Source: an uncultured Clostridia bacterium (GTDB taxonomy: Bacteria; Bacillota; Clostridia; Lachnospirales; Anaerotignaceae). From it: a DNA stretch of 64,000 nt. Shown here piece after piece: positions 25,682-34,894 of the stretch. The stretch's first letter is position 1. Each line of letters starts with the position of its first letter. Under the pieces are notes generated by a model. It saw only the letters and a program-made list of their open reading frames with translations. It ran no database searches and was not told the DNA's origin. Made by a program: the position numbers and the translations under genes. The stretch is from the NCBI GenBank assembly GCA_944379995.1, contig CALWGF010000010.1, positions 1 through 64,000 on the forward strand, written 5' to 3'.

Positions 25682-26446
25682 TTAATCACTTCCATTATTT
25701 TTTAATATTATTATATCACCAAAAGGCTTTTCTTGTGTGATATAAACATCTTTTGTTTTTATAAGTTCTAATAATGCAAGAAAAGTAACTACTATTTCCA
25801 TTTTTTTTGCACCACTTCTAAATATAGACCTAAATATTATTTTTGGTGTTATAAAAAGTAAATCTTTTATATAATTTATTTTTTCGTCTATTGTATATAA
25901 ATCTCTTTCTACTGATTTGAATGAACTTCGTACTTTATCAACTTTTGTTTCTTTTCTTTTCATTACTTCTTGAAAGGCTTTGAAAATATCATTAAGTGTT
26001 ACTCCATTAAGAAAAGTTTCTATATTATCATTTTCTTCAATATTTTCAAAAAGTTTTTCAAATTCTTTATTTTTTTTATAAAGTACCAAAGATGCTTCTT
26101 CTTCATATTTTTTAAAATCTTGAGTTATATTTTTAAATTTCTTGTATTCAACAAGTTTTTTTACAAGTTCCTCTCGAGGGTCTTCTTCATTCTCTTCAGA
26201 TTTATCATCACGTTTTGAAGGAATAAGCATTTTTGATTTTATTTCAAGTAAAGTAGAAGCCATAATTATAAATTCGCTCATACTTTCCATATTTTTGTTA
26301 TCTGCATTTTCAATATACTCAATATATTGGTCTGTAAGAGAAGCTATTGGTATATTATATATATCTATTTCGTTTTTTTCTATAAGATGATAAAGAAGGT
26401 CCAAAGGACCTTCAAATGCTTCAAGATGAACAGTTATTTTTTTCAA
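25682..26446 (-). CDS. scpA: Segregation and condensation protein A
   Basis: A 254-residue ScpA kleisin that bridges SMC heads in chromosome condensation. The N-terminal signature is FEGPLDLLYHLIEKNEIDIY, followed by IASLTDQYIEYIE and EFIIMASTLLEIKSKML. The central region is acidic and the C-terminal winged helix ends in VTFLALLELIKTKDV. It starts at a TTG with AAGGAGA upstream. It is 17 nt downstream of the site-2-protease-like gene. Confidence 0.95.
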   Translation of the reverse strand: MKKITVHLEAFEGPLDLLYHLIEKNEIDIYNIPIASLTDQYIEYIENADNKNMESMSEFIIMASTLLEIKSKMLIPSKRDDKSEENEEDPREELVKKLVEYKKFKNITQDFKKYEEEASLVLYKKNKEFEKLFENIEENDNIETFLNGVTLNDIFKAFQEVMKRKETKVDKVRSSFKSVERDLYTIDEKINYIKDLLFITPKIIFRSIFRSGAKKMEIVVTFLALLELIKTKDVYITQEKPFGDIIILKNNGSD

Positions 26447-26463
26447 CTGAAATTCTCCTTTTA

Positions 26464-27081
26464 TTATAAACCTGCAAGAAAACTTAAAATAGTTATTACA
26501 AAATTAATTATAGGTGTAAATATAAAATCTGTTGTTCCCATAAAGAGGAAAATCATAAATACTGCCTGAACAACTTTTTCATATTGTAAGTATTGGAAAT
26601 ATTTATTTGAAGGAATTATATGTGCAAGTACCTTTAAACCGTCCATAGGTGATACAGGAACAATGTTATAAATAGCAAGACTTATGTTATATATTCCTAT
26701 TCTCATAAAAAGTGAATATATAATAATATTTCCTGTTTTTAAAAATACATTTCCAATTAAAAAACATATATATGCAACTAATATATTAGCTATATCAGGT
26801 GCTATTGCTGTTATAAGTGTATCTCTTTTTCTATTTTTATAATAAAGAGAAGTTGTATCTACTGGTTTTCCCCAACCAAAACCACCTGTTGCAAGCATAA
26901 GTATAAAACCTATTGGTTCAAAATGCTTTATTGGGTTTAATGTAACACGTCCCTTTTGTTTTGGTAAAGTATCACCAAGTATTGTTGATGTTATTGCTCT
27001 TGTAAACTCGTGTATTGTTGTTGCTACTATTATGCCTATTATGGCAAATAGTATAAATAAGAAACTATTTGTATTTAACAT
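26464..27081 (-). CDS. Site-2-protease-like membrane protein with altered active site
   Basis: A 205-residue polytopic protein of the M50/site-2-protease type. It has the family layout: an N-terminal helix with the zinc motif, LNPIKHFEPIGFILML, GGFGWGKPV, and a later YNIVPVSPMDG with the third ligand D147. The motif that should be HExxH reads H24-E25-F-T-R28, so the second zinc-ligand His is Arg. The usual AGPLSN block is AIAPDIAN. Either it is a non-catalytic member or metal binding differs. The reading frame is intact. Scission proteins of this family often neighbour scpAB in Firmicutes, as here. Confidence 0.85.
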   Translation of the reverse strand: MLNTNSFLFILFAIIGIIVATTIHEFTRAITSTILGDTLPKQKGRVTLNPIKHFEPIGFILMLATGGFGWGKPVDTTSLYYKNRKRDTLITAIAPDIANILVAYICFLIGNVFLKTGNIIIYSLFMRIGIYNISLAIYNIVPVSPMDGLKVLAHIIPSNKYFQYLQYEKVVQAVFMIFLFMGTTDFIFTPIINFVITILSFLAGL

Positions 27082-27467
27082 AAATTCAACTCCATAATAA
27101 TATTTTATAATAAATTACTGTATTAAATATAATATCAAAGTTATTATATTTAGTCTATACCTGTAAAATTAATTATATGTATATTATAAATATTTTAACT
27201 CTAAATATTTAACATAAGTATAATGATATACTGTATTTTAAGAGATATATGTAATATACAATAAATGTGCAAAAAAATGCTATTGGTGTCAAAAAACAGG
27301 GTGTATGTGCAGAATATATGGAATTTTAAACATTTATTGATATAATATTTAACGAAGTATTTTGTCATAAAAATAAATAAGGGAGATGAATTTGTGATAA
27401 TAAGTTAAAAGGATTGCTGACAAAATATTTTGATATACTTTTTTAAATTTTTAAGGGGGCGGAATAT
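27082..27467 (+). promoter_or_regulatory. Long leader of the second spo0A with 0A-like boxes
   Basis: This 386-nt gene-free region separates divergent genes. Three Spo0A-box-like sites (consensus TTTGTCRAA) are visible: GGTGTCAAA at 27285-27293, TTTGTCATA at 27361-27369, and TTTGTCAGC on the minus strand at 27416-27424. Just right of the first box, ACAGGGTGT (27296-27304) and ATGGAATTT (27318-27326) resemble a sigma-H promoter, with a 13-nt spacer that is one longer than usual. TATAAT at 27341 lacks a good -35. No convincing coding sequence was seen; the frame at 27388 closes after three codons. Confidence 0.4.
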
Positions 27468-28250
27468 ATGATTTCTGATATGTTGATTAAGGTTGTCGTA
27501 GTTGATAATAACGATATCTTTAGAAAAACCATAATTAACAGTTTGGAGAAAGAAAAAAATATTAAAGTAGTAGGAGAAGCATCAAACGGGGAAGAGGCTT
27601 TGAATTTAGTACTTAATAAAGAGGTTGATTTAGTTATACTTGATGTGATACTGCCAAAGAAAGATGGTTTATGGTTACTTGAAGAAATTGGGGATAAATG
27701 TAAAAATAAACCTAAGTGCATTGTAGTTTCTGCAATGAACTGTGATAGTATAGTAAAAAAGGCAGTTGAAGTGGGAGCATCATATTTTTTAAGTAAGCCT
27801 TTTGAAAGTGAACTTTTAATTAAAAGAATATTACAAATTTTTGATAATGAAAAAGAAGTTATACCAACAAAAACTTTTACAGAGGTTTCAAAAGAAAAAA
27901 CACTTGAGATGAAAATAACAGAAGTTTTAAATAGTTTTGGAATTACTCCAAGTATAATGGGATTTCATTATATAAGATGTGCTATTGAAATGGCTGTTTA
28001 TAATACAGAACTTCTTATAGGTATAACAAAAGGAATTTATCCTGATATTGCAAAGAAATATAATACAAGTAGTAGTAAAGTAGAAAGAGCAATAAGACAT
28101 GCAATAGAATGTATATGGCGTAATGGAAATAGTCATATATATTGTAAAACAATAGGAATTATGAATTCCAAAAAACCAACAAATAGCCAATTTATATCTA
28201 TATTAACAGAATATTTTAGACTTGGAATTATAAATGATAAAACAGCATAA
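27468..28250 (+). CDS. Divergent Spo0A paralogue
   Basis: A 260-residue protein with the same receiver plus Spo0A_C layout as 2052-2840 but clearly diverged. In the receiver, the acidic pair is D13-N14 instead of Asp-Asp, while phosphoacceptor D59 and K110 remain. In the DNA-binding domain the recognition helix is largely kept ([15 protein letters not shown]), as are LYPDIAKKYNT-like and KPTNSQFI blocks, but GVPAH and LFGYTV are lost (ITPSI, TIGIMN). It probably binds 0A-type sites with changed phosphorylation or dimer behaviour. The SD AAGGGGG supports the ATG at 27468. It stands alone, with its own long upstream region and terminator. Confidence 0.9.
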   Translation: MISDMLIKVVVVDNNDIFRKTIINSLEKEKNIKVVGEASNGEEALNLVLNKEVDLVILDVILPKKDGLWLLEEIGDKCKNKPKCIVVSAMNCDSIVKKAVEVGASYFLSKPFESELLIKRILQIFDNEKEVIPTKTFTEVSKEKTLEMKITEVLNSFGITPSIMGFHYIRCAIEMAVYNTELLIGITKGIYPDIAKKYNTSSSKVERAIRHAIECIWRNGNSHIYCKTIGIMNSKKPTNSQFISILTEYFRLGIINDKTA

Positions 28251-28264
28251 TAATTTATAAAAAT

Positions 28265-28293
28265 AAAAGTGCAGATTATAACTGCACTTTTTA
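28265..28293. terminator. Bidirectional terminator, spo0A paralogue / rqcH
   Basis: AAAAGTGCAG (28265-28274) pairs with CTGCACTTTT (28282-28291) around a 7-nt loop, with Ts following and As preceding. Confidence 0.85.
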
Positions 28294-28297
28294 TTTT

Positions 28298-30085
28298 TTA
28301 TTCTTCTATTTTTAAATTTTTAATTTTTAATGGTTCAGGATTTATATACACAGACCAGTTTTGTTCATATATTACCATACCTGGTTTTGAACCATTAGGT
28401 TTTTTAATATTTTTTCTGAATGTATAATCAACAGGTACAAGAGTACCATCTTTTGCTTTACTATTAATAACAGCTAAATTTGCTGCTTCAATAAGAGTAT
28501 TATCTGGAAGGTCATTTATATCATTGCATTTTCCTTCTGTTTTTATTATTACATGAGAGCCAGCTATATTCTTTGTATGAAGCCAAAGGTCATTTGGAGC
28601 AGCAAAATGTAATGTAAGGTCATCATTTTGAATATTACTTTTTCCTACATATATGTCAAAACCATCTGATGATATATAGTGCATAGGTTTTGATTTTTTG
28701 ATTTTTTGTCCTTTACCTTTTTTAAATGATTTTCTTTTCATATATCCAGCATCAACAAGTTCTTCGCGTATTTCTAAAAGGTCAGAGTCTGTATTTGATG
28801 TTTCAAGAGAATTTAATATACTTTCTAAATATATAAGTTCCTCATCATTTTGTTTTTTCTGAATATCAATAGCGGCAAGAGTACGTTTTGCTTTATTATA
28901 TTTTGCAAAATATTTTTGTGCATTTTCAGCAGGTGTTTTTAATGGGTCTATTTGTATTTCTATTTCAGGCATATTTTCATCATAAAAATTTATTGTCTTA
29001 AATACTGTCATACCTTTTTGAACTGCATAAATATTTGCTGTAAGAAGTTCTCCTTTTACACGCCAATCTTCTCTATTTTCAATACTTTTTAATGTCTTTT
29101 GTTGAATTTCTGACTTTTTAACACATCTTTCAATATTTGTTAAAATTATTCTTCTCATATCATGTGCCTTTTGCTGAATATGATACATATTATCTCTTTC
29201 AGCATAATATTCTTCTAAAAGTGCAGATATAGAGTCAAAATGCTGTTTTTTAAATCCATTACCATATTGTAACATTGAAATTGAAGAAAATTCTGTTATT
29301 TTTTCTGTATCTTCTGTATATATAATTTCAGGACTATATTTTTCAGATTTTATATCATTAAATACATTATAAAAAGTATCATATAATTTTGAAAAGCCAT
29401 TTTCGTCAATTTCACCACAGTAAGAAGATGGGTCAAATCCAGCTCTAAAACATATTTCACTTGCCATTACAGGACTTATACCTGTATAATTTTTATATAT
29501 AAATCCTTGAAGTTTTTGACCGTCTGTAATTTTTGATAAAGATATAAATTCATCTTTATTTGTTAATATAGGATTTTTTTTGTCTTGTGATGGTGGTAAC
29601 ATATATTGTTTGTTTGGAAGAACTTCTCTGACAGAACTTTTATCATGAGAAACTCTTTTAATTGAGTCAAGTATTATACCATTTTCATCAGTAAGAATAA
29701 TATTACTGTGTTTTCCCATTATTTCTATAATGAGAGTTTTTATACCCATATCTCCCATTTCGTTTAAGCCTTCAATTTTTATATTAATTATTCTTTCAAA
29801 ATTAGGCTGTTCTATTGAAATTATTTTACCACCTGCTATATGTTTTCTTAAAACCATACAAAACATAGGAGCTTGGGCTGGGTTGTCTTTTTGTATTTCT
29901 GTAATATGAATTCTTGGGTGACTTGAATTTGCAGTAGCTAAAACTTTAATATTTTTTCCAAGACTTCTTATTGAAAATATTATTTCATCATTTAATGGCT
30001 GATAAATTTTATCTATTCTTCCACCAATGAGTTTTTTTTGAAGCTCTGAAACTATATTGGAAACGGTTATTCCGTCAAGTGCCAT
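28298..30085 (-). CDS. rqcH: Ribosome quality control factor RqcH (NFACT family)
   Basis: A 595-residue NFACT protein, the bacterial Rqc2/NEMF homologue. It binds stalled 50S-peptidyl-tRNA complexes and directs alanine tailing for degradation. The NFACT-N domain begins ALDGITVSNIVSEL and contains NSSHPRIH. It is followed by HhH and coiled-coil regions (about 280-440) and the NFACT-R domain with DGFDIYVGKSN and NDLWLHTKNIAGSHVII. Older annotation calls it fibronectin-binding protein A. The SD CGGAGG precedes the ATG. It diverges from yicC. Confidence 0.95.
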   Translation of the reverse strand: MALDGITVSNIVSELQKKLIGGRIDKIYQPLNDEIIFSIRSLGKNIKVLATANSSHPRIHITEIQKDNPAQAPMFCMVLRKHIAGGKIISIEQPNFERIINIKIEGLNEMGDMGIKTLIIEIMGKHSNIILTDENGIILDSIKRVSHDKSSVREVLPNKQYMLPPSQDKKNPILTNKDEFISLSKITDGQKLQGFIYKNYTGISPVMASEICFRAGFDPSSYCGEIDENGFSKLYDTFYNVFNDIKSEKYSPEIIYTEDTEKITEFSSISMLQYGNGFKKQHFDSISALLEEYYAERDNMYHIQQKAHDMRRIILTNIERCVKKSEIQQKTLKSIENREDWRVKGELLTANIYAVQKGMTVFKTINFYDENMPEIEIQIDPLKTPAENAQKYFAKYNKAKRTLAAIDIQKKQNDEELIYLESILNSLETSNTDSDLLEIREELVDAGYMKRKSFKKGKGQKIKKSKPMHYISSDGFDIYVGKSNIQNDDLTLHFAAPNDLWLHTKNIAGSHVIIKTEGKCNDINDLPDNTLIEAANLAVINSKAKDGTLVPVDYTFRKNIKKPNGSKPGMVIYEQNWSVYINPEPLKIKNLKIEE

Positions 30086-30162
30086 ATTTTTTTACCTCCG
30101 CATTGTTATTTTAAGGTTAGTATATCATTTTATAAAAAGTTTTAAAAGTATATCTTTTCTTC

Positions 30163-30192
30163 TTGAAAAATAGGGCATTTTTAATATATAAT
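30163..30192 (+). promoter_or_regulatory. Candidate sigma-A promoter of the yicC operon
   Basis: TTGAAA (30163-30168), 18 nt, TATAAT (30187-30192), placing the start about 40 nt upstream of yicC. Confidence 0.45.
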
Positions 30193-30238
30193 AAAATATA
30201 ATGCAGATTAGAACTAATATAAAAAGGACTGAAAAATT

Positions 30239-31117
30239 ATGATAAAAAGTATGACAGGTTATGGAAGAGGTGAAAATTCTACTGAAGATAGAAAGTTTAC
30301 TGTTGAAATAAAATCCGTTAACCACAGATATAATGATATTTCAATAAAACTTCCACGTTCAATGGTATTCCTTGAAGATAAAATAAGAAAAACAATTTCT
30401 AAAAATATATCAAGAGGTAAAACTGATGTATACATAAGTTTTGAAACTCTTTCAACAGATGATGTTTGTGTAAAACTTAATGATGCTCTTGCAGAAGCTT
30501 ATTTTGAAAAACTTGTTATTTTAAAAGATAAATTTAAAATTGAAAGTAATGATATGCTTTCATTAGTTGCAAGATTTCCTGATGTTATTACTGTTGAAAA
30601 AGTACAAACAGAGGAAAATGTTATATGGGACGCTCTTTCTCCAGCTTTAAATGAAGCTATTTCAAATTTTATTGATATGAGAAGTATTGAAGGCGAAGCA
30701 TTAAAAAATGATATACTTATAAAAGCTGAAAATATAGAGAAACTTGTTAAAGAAGTAAAAGAAAGAGCACCTGTTGTTGTAGTTGAGTATAAAGAAAAAC
30801 TTACAGCAAGACTTCAAGAGCTTATGGGACAGGTTGATATTGATGAGCAAAGAATAGCAACTGAGGTAGCTGTTTTTGCTGATAGAGGTTGTATTGATGA
30901 AGAAGTAACAAGACTTGAAAGCCATATTATACAGCTTAGAAATATACTTGATGAAGGTGGTCTTGTAGGAAGAAAACTTGATTTTCTTGTACAAGAAATG
31001 AATAGAGAGTCAAATACAATAGCATCAAAATCAAACGATATAAATATAACAAAGGCTTCAATAGAACTTAAAAGCGAAATTGAAAAAATCCGTGAACAAA
31101 TTCAGAATATCGAATAG
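30239..31117 (+). CDS. yicC: YicC family endoribonuclease-like protein
   Basis: A 292-residue YicC/YloC protein. The N-terminal YicC-like domain begins MIKSMTGYGRG and includes EIKSVNHRYNDISIKLPR. The C-terminal DUF1732 domain has ADRGCIDEEVTRLESHI and KLDFLVQEMNRESNTIASK. E. coli YicC cleaves RNA and affects small RNA turnover; the activity here is assumed from the family. It heads the conserved order yicC-remA-gmk-rpoZ-priA, with 15 nt to remA. Confidence 0.94.
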   Translation: MIKSMTGYGRGENSTEDRKFTVEIKSVNHRYNDISIKLPRSMVFLEDKIRKTISKNISRGKTDVYISFETLSTDDVCVKLNDALAEAYFEKLVILKDKFKIESNDMLSLVARFPDVITVEKVQTEENVIWDALSPALNEAISNFIDMRSIEGEALKNDILIKAENIEKLVKEVKERAPVVVVEYKEKLTARLQELMGQVDIDEQRIATEVAVFADRGCIDEEVTRLESHIIQLRNILDEGGLVGRKLDFLVQEMNRESNTIASKSNDINITKASIELKSEIEKIREQIQNIE

Positions 31118-31132
31118 AAATTAGGTGATATT

Positions 31133-31387
31133 ATGAATAATATAAGATTTATAAATATAGGTTATGGAAATATTATTTCTGCAAATAGAATAATTGCTGT
31201 TGTAAGTCCAGATTCTGCACCTATAAAGCGTATTATTCAAGAAGCGAAAGAAGAAGGTCGTATAATTGATGCAACTTATGGCAGAAAAACAAGAGCGGTT
31301 ATTGTAATGGATAGTGGTCATGTTGTTCTTTCAACAATAATGCCAGAAACTGTTGGTAGCAGACTTTCTTTAAAAGATATGGAATAG
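31133..31387 (+). CDS. remA: RemA family DNA-binding regulator (DUF370)
   Basis: An 84-residue RemA-like protein, nearly the full family sequence: [51 protein letters not shown], and PETVGSRL. In Bacillus RemA activates biofilm matrix and osmoprotection genes and forms DNA-wrapping rings; in Clostridia the role is unknown. The ATG follows TTAGGTGAT. It is between yicC and gmk, the usual place. Confidence 0.94.
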   Translation: MNNIRFINIGYGNIISANRIIAVVSPDSAPIKRIIQEAKEEGRIIDATYGRKTRAVIVMDSGHVVLSTIMPETVGSRLSLKDME

Positions 31388-31403
31388 AAGGAGTAATATA
31401 ATT

Positions 31404-32012
31404 ATGAATAAAGAAGGTATACTTCTTATAATTTCAGGACCTTCGGGTTCGGGTAAAGGTACTGTTGTTTCTGAACTTGTAAAAAACGGTGATTTTTGCC
31501 TTTCTATATCAGCAACAACAAGAAATCCAAGGGATTATGAAGAAAATGGTGTTCATTATTTCTTCCATACAAAACAAGAATTTGAAAATATGATAGATAA
31601 AGGTGAACTTCTTGAATGGGCAAATTTTTGTGATAATTATTATGGAACACCAAAGGAATATGTTGAAAAATGCCTTAAAGAAGGTAAAAATGTAATACTT
31701 GAAATAGAAGTACAAGGAGCTTTACAAGTAAAAAAACTTATGCCAGAAAGTGTGCTTGTATTCTTAACAGCACCAAATATAACAGAGCTTAGAAAAAGAC
31801 TTAATGGTAGAGGTACAGAAGCACCAGAGGTTATTGAAAAACGAGTTTCTAGAGCAATGGAGGAAATGGAGCTTGTAACTGAGTACGATTATGTTATAAT
31901 AAATGATACTGTTGAAAAAGCAGAAAGTGCCATAAAGGATATTGTATCAGCGGAAGGAATGAAAACTTCTCGCAATCGTGATATAAATAAAGTTTTTAAA
32001 GGAGAGATATAA
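31404..32012 (+). CDS. gmk: Guanylate kinase
   Basis: A 202-residue guanylate kinase (GMP + ATP to GDP + ADP). It has the P-loop SGPSGSGKGT, then SISATTRNPRDYEENGVHYFF of the GMP site, EIEVQGALQVKK, and RLNGRGTEAPEVIEKRV of the lid. It also sets GTP/(p)ppGpp balance in Firmicutes. AGGAG precedes the ATG. The stop codon directly abuts the rpoZ start. Confidence 0.96.
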   Translation: MNKEGILLIISGPSGSGKGTVVSELVKNGDFCLSISATTRNPRDYEENGVHYFFHTKQEFENMIDKGELLEWANFCDNYYGTPKEYVEKCLKEGKNVILEIEVQGALQVKKLMPESVLVFLTAPNITELRKRLNGRGTEAPEVIEKRVSRAMEEMELVTEYDYVIINDTVEKAESAIKDIVSAEGMKTSRNRDINKVFKGEI

Positions 32013-32297
32013 ATGTTACGTCCATCATATTCAGATTTATTAGAGGTTTTAAATAAAGATGCAAGTAAAGTAGATGCAATTAACAGTAGATATACAATAG
32101 TTATTGCAGCAGCTAAAAGAGCAAGACAGCTTGTTGATAAAGCAGAACCTTTAACAATGAACTATACTGTTGATAAACCTGTTTCAATAGCTGTAAATGA
32201 GCTTTATGAAAACAAAATAAAAATACTTCAGAATACAGAAAAAGTATCTGAAGAAGAAGTTTTGGTTTCTGATGAGGAAAACATTACAGAAGAATAA
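32013..32297 (+). CDS. rpoZ: RNA polymerase omega subunit
   Basis: A 94-residue omega subunit that assists folding and assembly of beta-prime. The conserved block is LRPSYSDLLEV and INSRYTIVIAAAKRARQLV, followed by a family-typical NELYENKI and an acidic tail. It starts immediately after gmk, with GGAGAG as SD, and is followed by a terminator, so gmk and rpoZ end one transcript segment. Confidence 0.95.
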   Translation: MLRPSYSDLLEVLNKDASKVDAINSRYTIVIAAAKRARQLVDKAEPLTMNYTVDKPVSIAVNELYENKIKILQNTEKVSEEEVLVSDEENITEE

Positions 32298-32304
32298 TTA
32301 CTTT

Positions 32305-32338
32305 AGGGTATCGGAAGATTTTCAGATACCCTTTTTAT
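32305..32338 (+). terminator. Terminator after rpoZ
   Basis: AGGGTATC (32305-32312) pairs with GATACCCT (32325-32332), with further inner pairing GA/TC, and is followed by TTTTTATTTT. Readthrough would be needed if priA has no promoter of its own. Confidence 0.8.
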
Positions 32339-32365
32339 TTTGATAAGGGAGGTGTCTGATATTTT

Positions 32366-34816
32366 ATGAAATATGCAAATGTAATTATAAATATAAACCA
32401 TACTGATGTTGACCGTATATTTGACTATGGTATACCTAAAGGTATAGAAAATATTGTAAAAGAAGGTATGAGAGTTATTGTTCCTTTTGGTAATTCAAAT
32501 AAAAAAACAGAAGGATATGTTATAAGCATTTCGGATAATACAGATGTACCTTCTGAAAAATTAAAAAATATAATAAATATATGTGATGATTTTCCTATAT
32601 TTTCAAAAGAAATGATAAAACTTGCATTATGGCTTAAAGAAAAATATTATACAACCCTTTCTGCTTGTTTAAAAACAATAATGCCTTCTGGAATAGGTAT
32701 AAAGACATCATGGCTTGTTGTTTTAAATGATTATAATGAAAACAATATTTCTTTTACTGATAAAGAAAAAGAAATAGTTGATTTTCTAAATGAAAATAAT
32801 AATATTTCTTTAAAAAGTGATATTGAAGAATATTTTGGAAAAAATATAAATAATCATTTAAAATCACTTAAACAAAAACGTGTAATATCAATTCGTCAAA
32901 GTGTTAAAGGACAAAATTATGAAAAAAATATAAGATATTTAAAACTCAATACAGATGAATGTTTTGAACAAAAATATAATGACCTTTTAAAATATAAAAG
33001 AAATGAAAAACAACGAGAAATAGTTGATTTTCTAATGGATTATGATGAAATTAAAATTTCTGAAATTAAAAGTGAATTTGGTGATATAAATTCTACTTTA
33101 AAAACTCTTGAAAAAAAAGGAATTATAAAAATTTATAATAAAATAGAGAAAAGAGATATTTTTAATATTGAAAATTATAATAAAACATATTCACCACAAT
33201 TTACAGATGAACAGAAAAAAGCAGTTGAAACAATAGAAAATATAAGAAAATCTGATAATAAAAAACCTGTTCTTGTTTTTGGTGTTACAGGTAGCGGAAA
33301 AACAGAAGTATATATGGCTATAATAGATAAAGTATTAAAAGAAGGTAAACAAGCTATTGTTCTTGTTCCTGAAATTTCTCTTACACCTCAAATTGTAGGA
33401 AGATTTATATCTCGTTTTGGTGAAAAGGTTTCATATACTCATAGTCGTATGAATTTTGGAGAACGTTTTGACCAATGGAAAAAGGCAAGAGAAGGAGAAA
33501 TTTCTGTAATGATAGGTCCTAGGTCTGCCATATTTACTCCTTTTTCAAATTTAGGTGTAATAATAATTGATGAAGAACATGAAAATTCTTATAAGTCGGA
33601 AACAACTCCTAAATATGACACTATTGAAACAGCAGTAAAATTATCTGAAATAACAAATTCTCTTGTTGTTATGGGGAGTGCTACACCTGATATATGTACT
33701 TATCATAAATGTATTAATAATGAATATAACATTGTTGAACTTTCAGAAAGAGCAAATAATAGTAGTCTTCCAGATGTTTATATAAAAGATATGAGATTAG
33801 AACTTGAAAATGGAAATCGTTCTATTTTTAGTGAAGATTTGTATTATTCTATAAAAGAAAATTTGGAAAAAGGCGAGCAAACAATGCTTTTTATAAACAG
33901 AAGGGGTTTTTCAACATTTGTATCTTGTAGAAAATGCGGACATGTAATGATGTGCGATAATTGCAATGTATCATACACATATCATTCATATTCAAATAGT
34001 CTTATGTGTCATTATTGTGGTAAAACAATAAAAAATCCTAATATTTGCCCTAAGTGTGGCTCAAAATATATAAAATATTTTGGTACAGGAACACAGAAGG
34101 TTGAAGAAGAAGTAAAAAAATATTTCCCTAATGCCAGAGTTTTAAGAATGGATATGGATACTACAACAAAGAAAAATAGTCATGAAAAAATACTTGAAAC
34201 TTTTGGAAAGGGGGAAGCAGATATTCTTATAGGTACTCAAATGATAGCAAAAGGTCATGACTTTCCTAATGTGACACTTGTAGGAATAGTTGCTGCTGAT
34301 ATTTCTTTAAATGTAAGTAGCTATAAATCATCTGAAAATACATTTCAACTTATAACACAGGTTGCAGGACGAGCAGGAAGAAGTAATAAAAAAGGTAAAG
34401 TATATGTTCAGACATATAATCCTGAAAATTATGTTATAAAACTTTCTTCAAAACAAGATTATAAAGAATTTTATAATCAAGAAACATCAATAAGAAGTAT
34501 AATGGATTATCCGCCTTTTGGTAATTTCTTTAATATAATGATAAGTGGTGAAAATGAAAGCGAAGTTATAAATTCTGCTCAAAGACTTAGTGATGTTATG
34601 AAATATTTTAATAAAAAAAATGATTTTTTAATACTTGGACCTGTTCCTGCTGTTATATCTAAAATTAAAAATGAATATCGTTTTACAATTACAGTAAAAT
34701 CTAAAGAAGAAGAAAGACTTTGTAAATTTGTTTTATATTGTATAGATAAATTTAAACAAAGAAACGGTAAAACAGGAGTTTATATAAATATTGCAAAAAA
34801 TACAGTTGTATTTTAA
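32366..34816 (+). CDS. priA: Primosomal protein N' (replication restart helicase PriA)
   Basis: An 816-residue PriA that reloads the replisome at stalled forks. The N-terminal 3'-DNA-binding domain begins YANVIININHTDVDRIFDY. The helicase core carries Walker A GVTGSGKTE and DEEH. The zinc region between the helicase lobes has paired cysteines (CRKCGHVMMCDNC, CHYCG, CPKCG), eight in all. GTGTQKVEEEV and QVAGRAGR complete the motor. The SD GGGAGG is 13 nt before the ATG, wider than usual, and no closer SD is visible. Confidence 0.96.
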   Translation: MKYANVIININHTDVDRIFDYGIPKGIENIVKEGMRVIVPFGNSNKKTEGYVISISDNTDVPSEKLKNIINICDDFPIFSKEMIKLALWLKEKYYTTLSACLKTIMPSGIGIKTSWLVVLNDYNENNISFTDKEKEIVDFLNENNNISLKSDIEEYFGKNINNHLKSLKQKRVISIRQSVKGQNYEKNIRYLKLNTDECFEQKYNDLLKYKRNEKQREIVDFLMDYDEIKISEIKSEFGDINSTLKTLEKKGIIKIYNKIEKRDIFNIENYNKTYSPQFTDEQKKAVETIENIRKSDNKKPVLVFGVTGSGKTEVYMAIIDKVLKEGKQAIVLVPEISLTPQIVGRFISRFGEKVSYTHSRMNFGERFDQWKKAREGEISVMIGPRSAIFTPFSNLGVIIIDEEHENSYKSETTPKYDTIETAVKLSEITNSLVVMGSATPDICTYHKCINNEYNIVELSERANNSSLPDVYIKDMRLELENGNRSIFSEDLYYSIKENLEKGEQTMLFINRRGFSTFVSCRKCGHVMMCDNCNVSYTYHSYSNSLMCHYCGKTIKNPNICPKCGSKYIKYFGTGTQKVEEEVKKYFPNARVLRMDMDTTTKKNSHEKILETFGKGEADILIGTQMIAKGHDFPNVTLVGIVAADISLNVSSYKSSENTFQLITQVAGRAGRSNKKGKVYVQTYNPENYVIKLSSKQDYKEFYNQETSIRSIMDYPPFGNFFNIMISGENESEVINSAQRLSDVMKYFNKKNDFLILGPVPAVISKIKNEYRFTITVKSKEEERLCKFVLYCIDKFKQRNGKTGVYINIAKNTVVF

Positions 34817-34894
34817 ATTGTTGTTTAAATTACTGTTTTATTGTATACTGAATTACAGTTATAAATATTTTTATTTTTTGGAGGAAATAATATT

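Noticed and set aside
32349-32367. Leader mini-ORF GTG to TGA overlapping the priA start
   Set aside because: Its GTG overlaps the SD itself, leaving no spacing for initiation.
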